Origin: Bacteriovoracaceae bacterium
Lineage (GTDB): Bacteria; Bdellovibrionota; Bacteriovoracia; Bacteriovoracales; Bacteriovoracaceae
Reading direction: 5' to 3'
Assembly: GCA_023954595.1 (NCBI GenBank)
Contig: JAGSHJ010000216.1
Coordinates: forward strand, 1-5,492
Length of the DNA: 5,492 nucleotides
Under the pieces are notes generated by a model. It was not told the DNA's origin. It was given only the letters and a program-made list of their open reading frames with translations, and made no database searches. Of the stretch, positions 5,429 to 5,492 are shown piece after piece. The position numbers and the translations under genes are program-made. Numbering within the stretch: position 1 is the first letter of the stretch; each line of letters opens with the position of its first letter.

Positions 5429-5492
5429 AAATTCATGGTGATGCATATGTACAACGTCTTCTTGAGCGTACTAAACTCAACATATTAACTTA
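5407..5492 (+). CDS. Probable 5' end of a further gene, cut by the window edge
   Basis: An open frame of 28 codons runs from ATG to the window end without a stop. It begins MEEQPIEQIHGDAYVQRLLE and is hydrophilic and charged, as in a cytoplasmic protein N-terminus. A TTG at 5389 is in frame and could add six residues; an in-frame TGA at 5380-5382 limits the extension. Neither start has a clear Shine-Dalgarno. I do not recognise the family, and 28 open codons alone are weak evidence. Its plausible composition and its position after an otherwise empty gap support it modestly. Confidence 0.45.
   Translation, partial: MEEQPIEQIHGDAYVQRLLERTKLNILT

Noticed and set aside
5379..5441. Short frame beginning MNLFGRLTLD, faintly like the N-terminus of a quinol oxidase subunit I
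   Set aside because: The likeness covers only the first ten residues or so, the frame stops after 20 codons, there is no SD, and the rest does not resemble the family; treated as coincidence or at most a leader.
1..5492. tRNA, rRNA, CRISPR arrays, insertion sequences, integrase or attachment sites
   Set aside because: None was visible on either strand; intergenic gaps are all under about 90 bases and contain no regularly repeated units or transposase-like coding.

Overview
The window is a compact, forward-strand stretch of a bacterial chromosome: five complete genes, the start of a probable sixth, and no non-coding gap longer than about 85 bases. Sequence is moderately AT-rich, start sites mostly carry good AAGGA(G)-type Shine-Dalgarno sequences, and one product is an exported hydrolase with a Gram-negative-looking signal peptide. 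This suggests a Gram-negative bacterium. A marine or predatory lineage such as the Bdellovibrionota (Bacteriovoracaceae) would fit the style of the proteins, but that is an impression and not a demonstrated assignment.

Layout: (1) positions 39-959, a YihY/BrkB-family inner-membrane protein. (2) Positions 974-2883, an arsenic-resistance unit: a MerR-family regulator behind a mer-like promoter/operator, a thioredoxin-coupled arsenate reductase (arsC) and an Acr3 arsenite exporter, with a one-base stop/start overlap between the last two. (3) Positions 2921-3667, a seven-helix CREST-superfamily protein resembling alkaline ceramidase, placed directly after acr3. (4) Positions 3722-5323, an exported protein with a C-terminal permuted-papain (YiiX/YaeF-type, C92) domain, preceded by its own possible promoter and a hairpin containing the Shine-Dalgarno. 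(5) From 5407 to the window end, an open reading frame that is probably the 5' end of another gene.

How the genes work together: ArsC would reduce arsenate to arsenite using a three-cysteine relay, and Acr3 would expel arsenite. The usual ArsR repressor is absent. The regulator is instead a MerR protein with cysteines at positions matching the three Hg(II) ligands of Tn501 MerR. Its promoter has the mer hallmarks: TTGAC-type -35, GTAC-N4-GTAC dyad, TAAG-type -10 and an over-long spacer. No merA, merT or merP is present. The most interesting hypothesis is therefore a mercury-type MerR three-thiol sensor wired to arsenic detoxification, apparently read from a leaderless or nearly leaderless mRNA. 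The CREST hydrolase may be a passenger or an accessory membrane-lipid enzyme. The BrkB and C92 genes look like ordinary neighbours.
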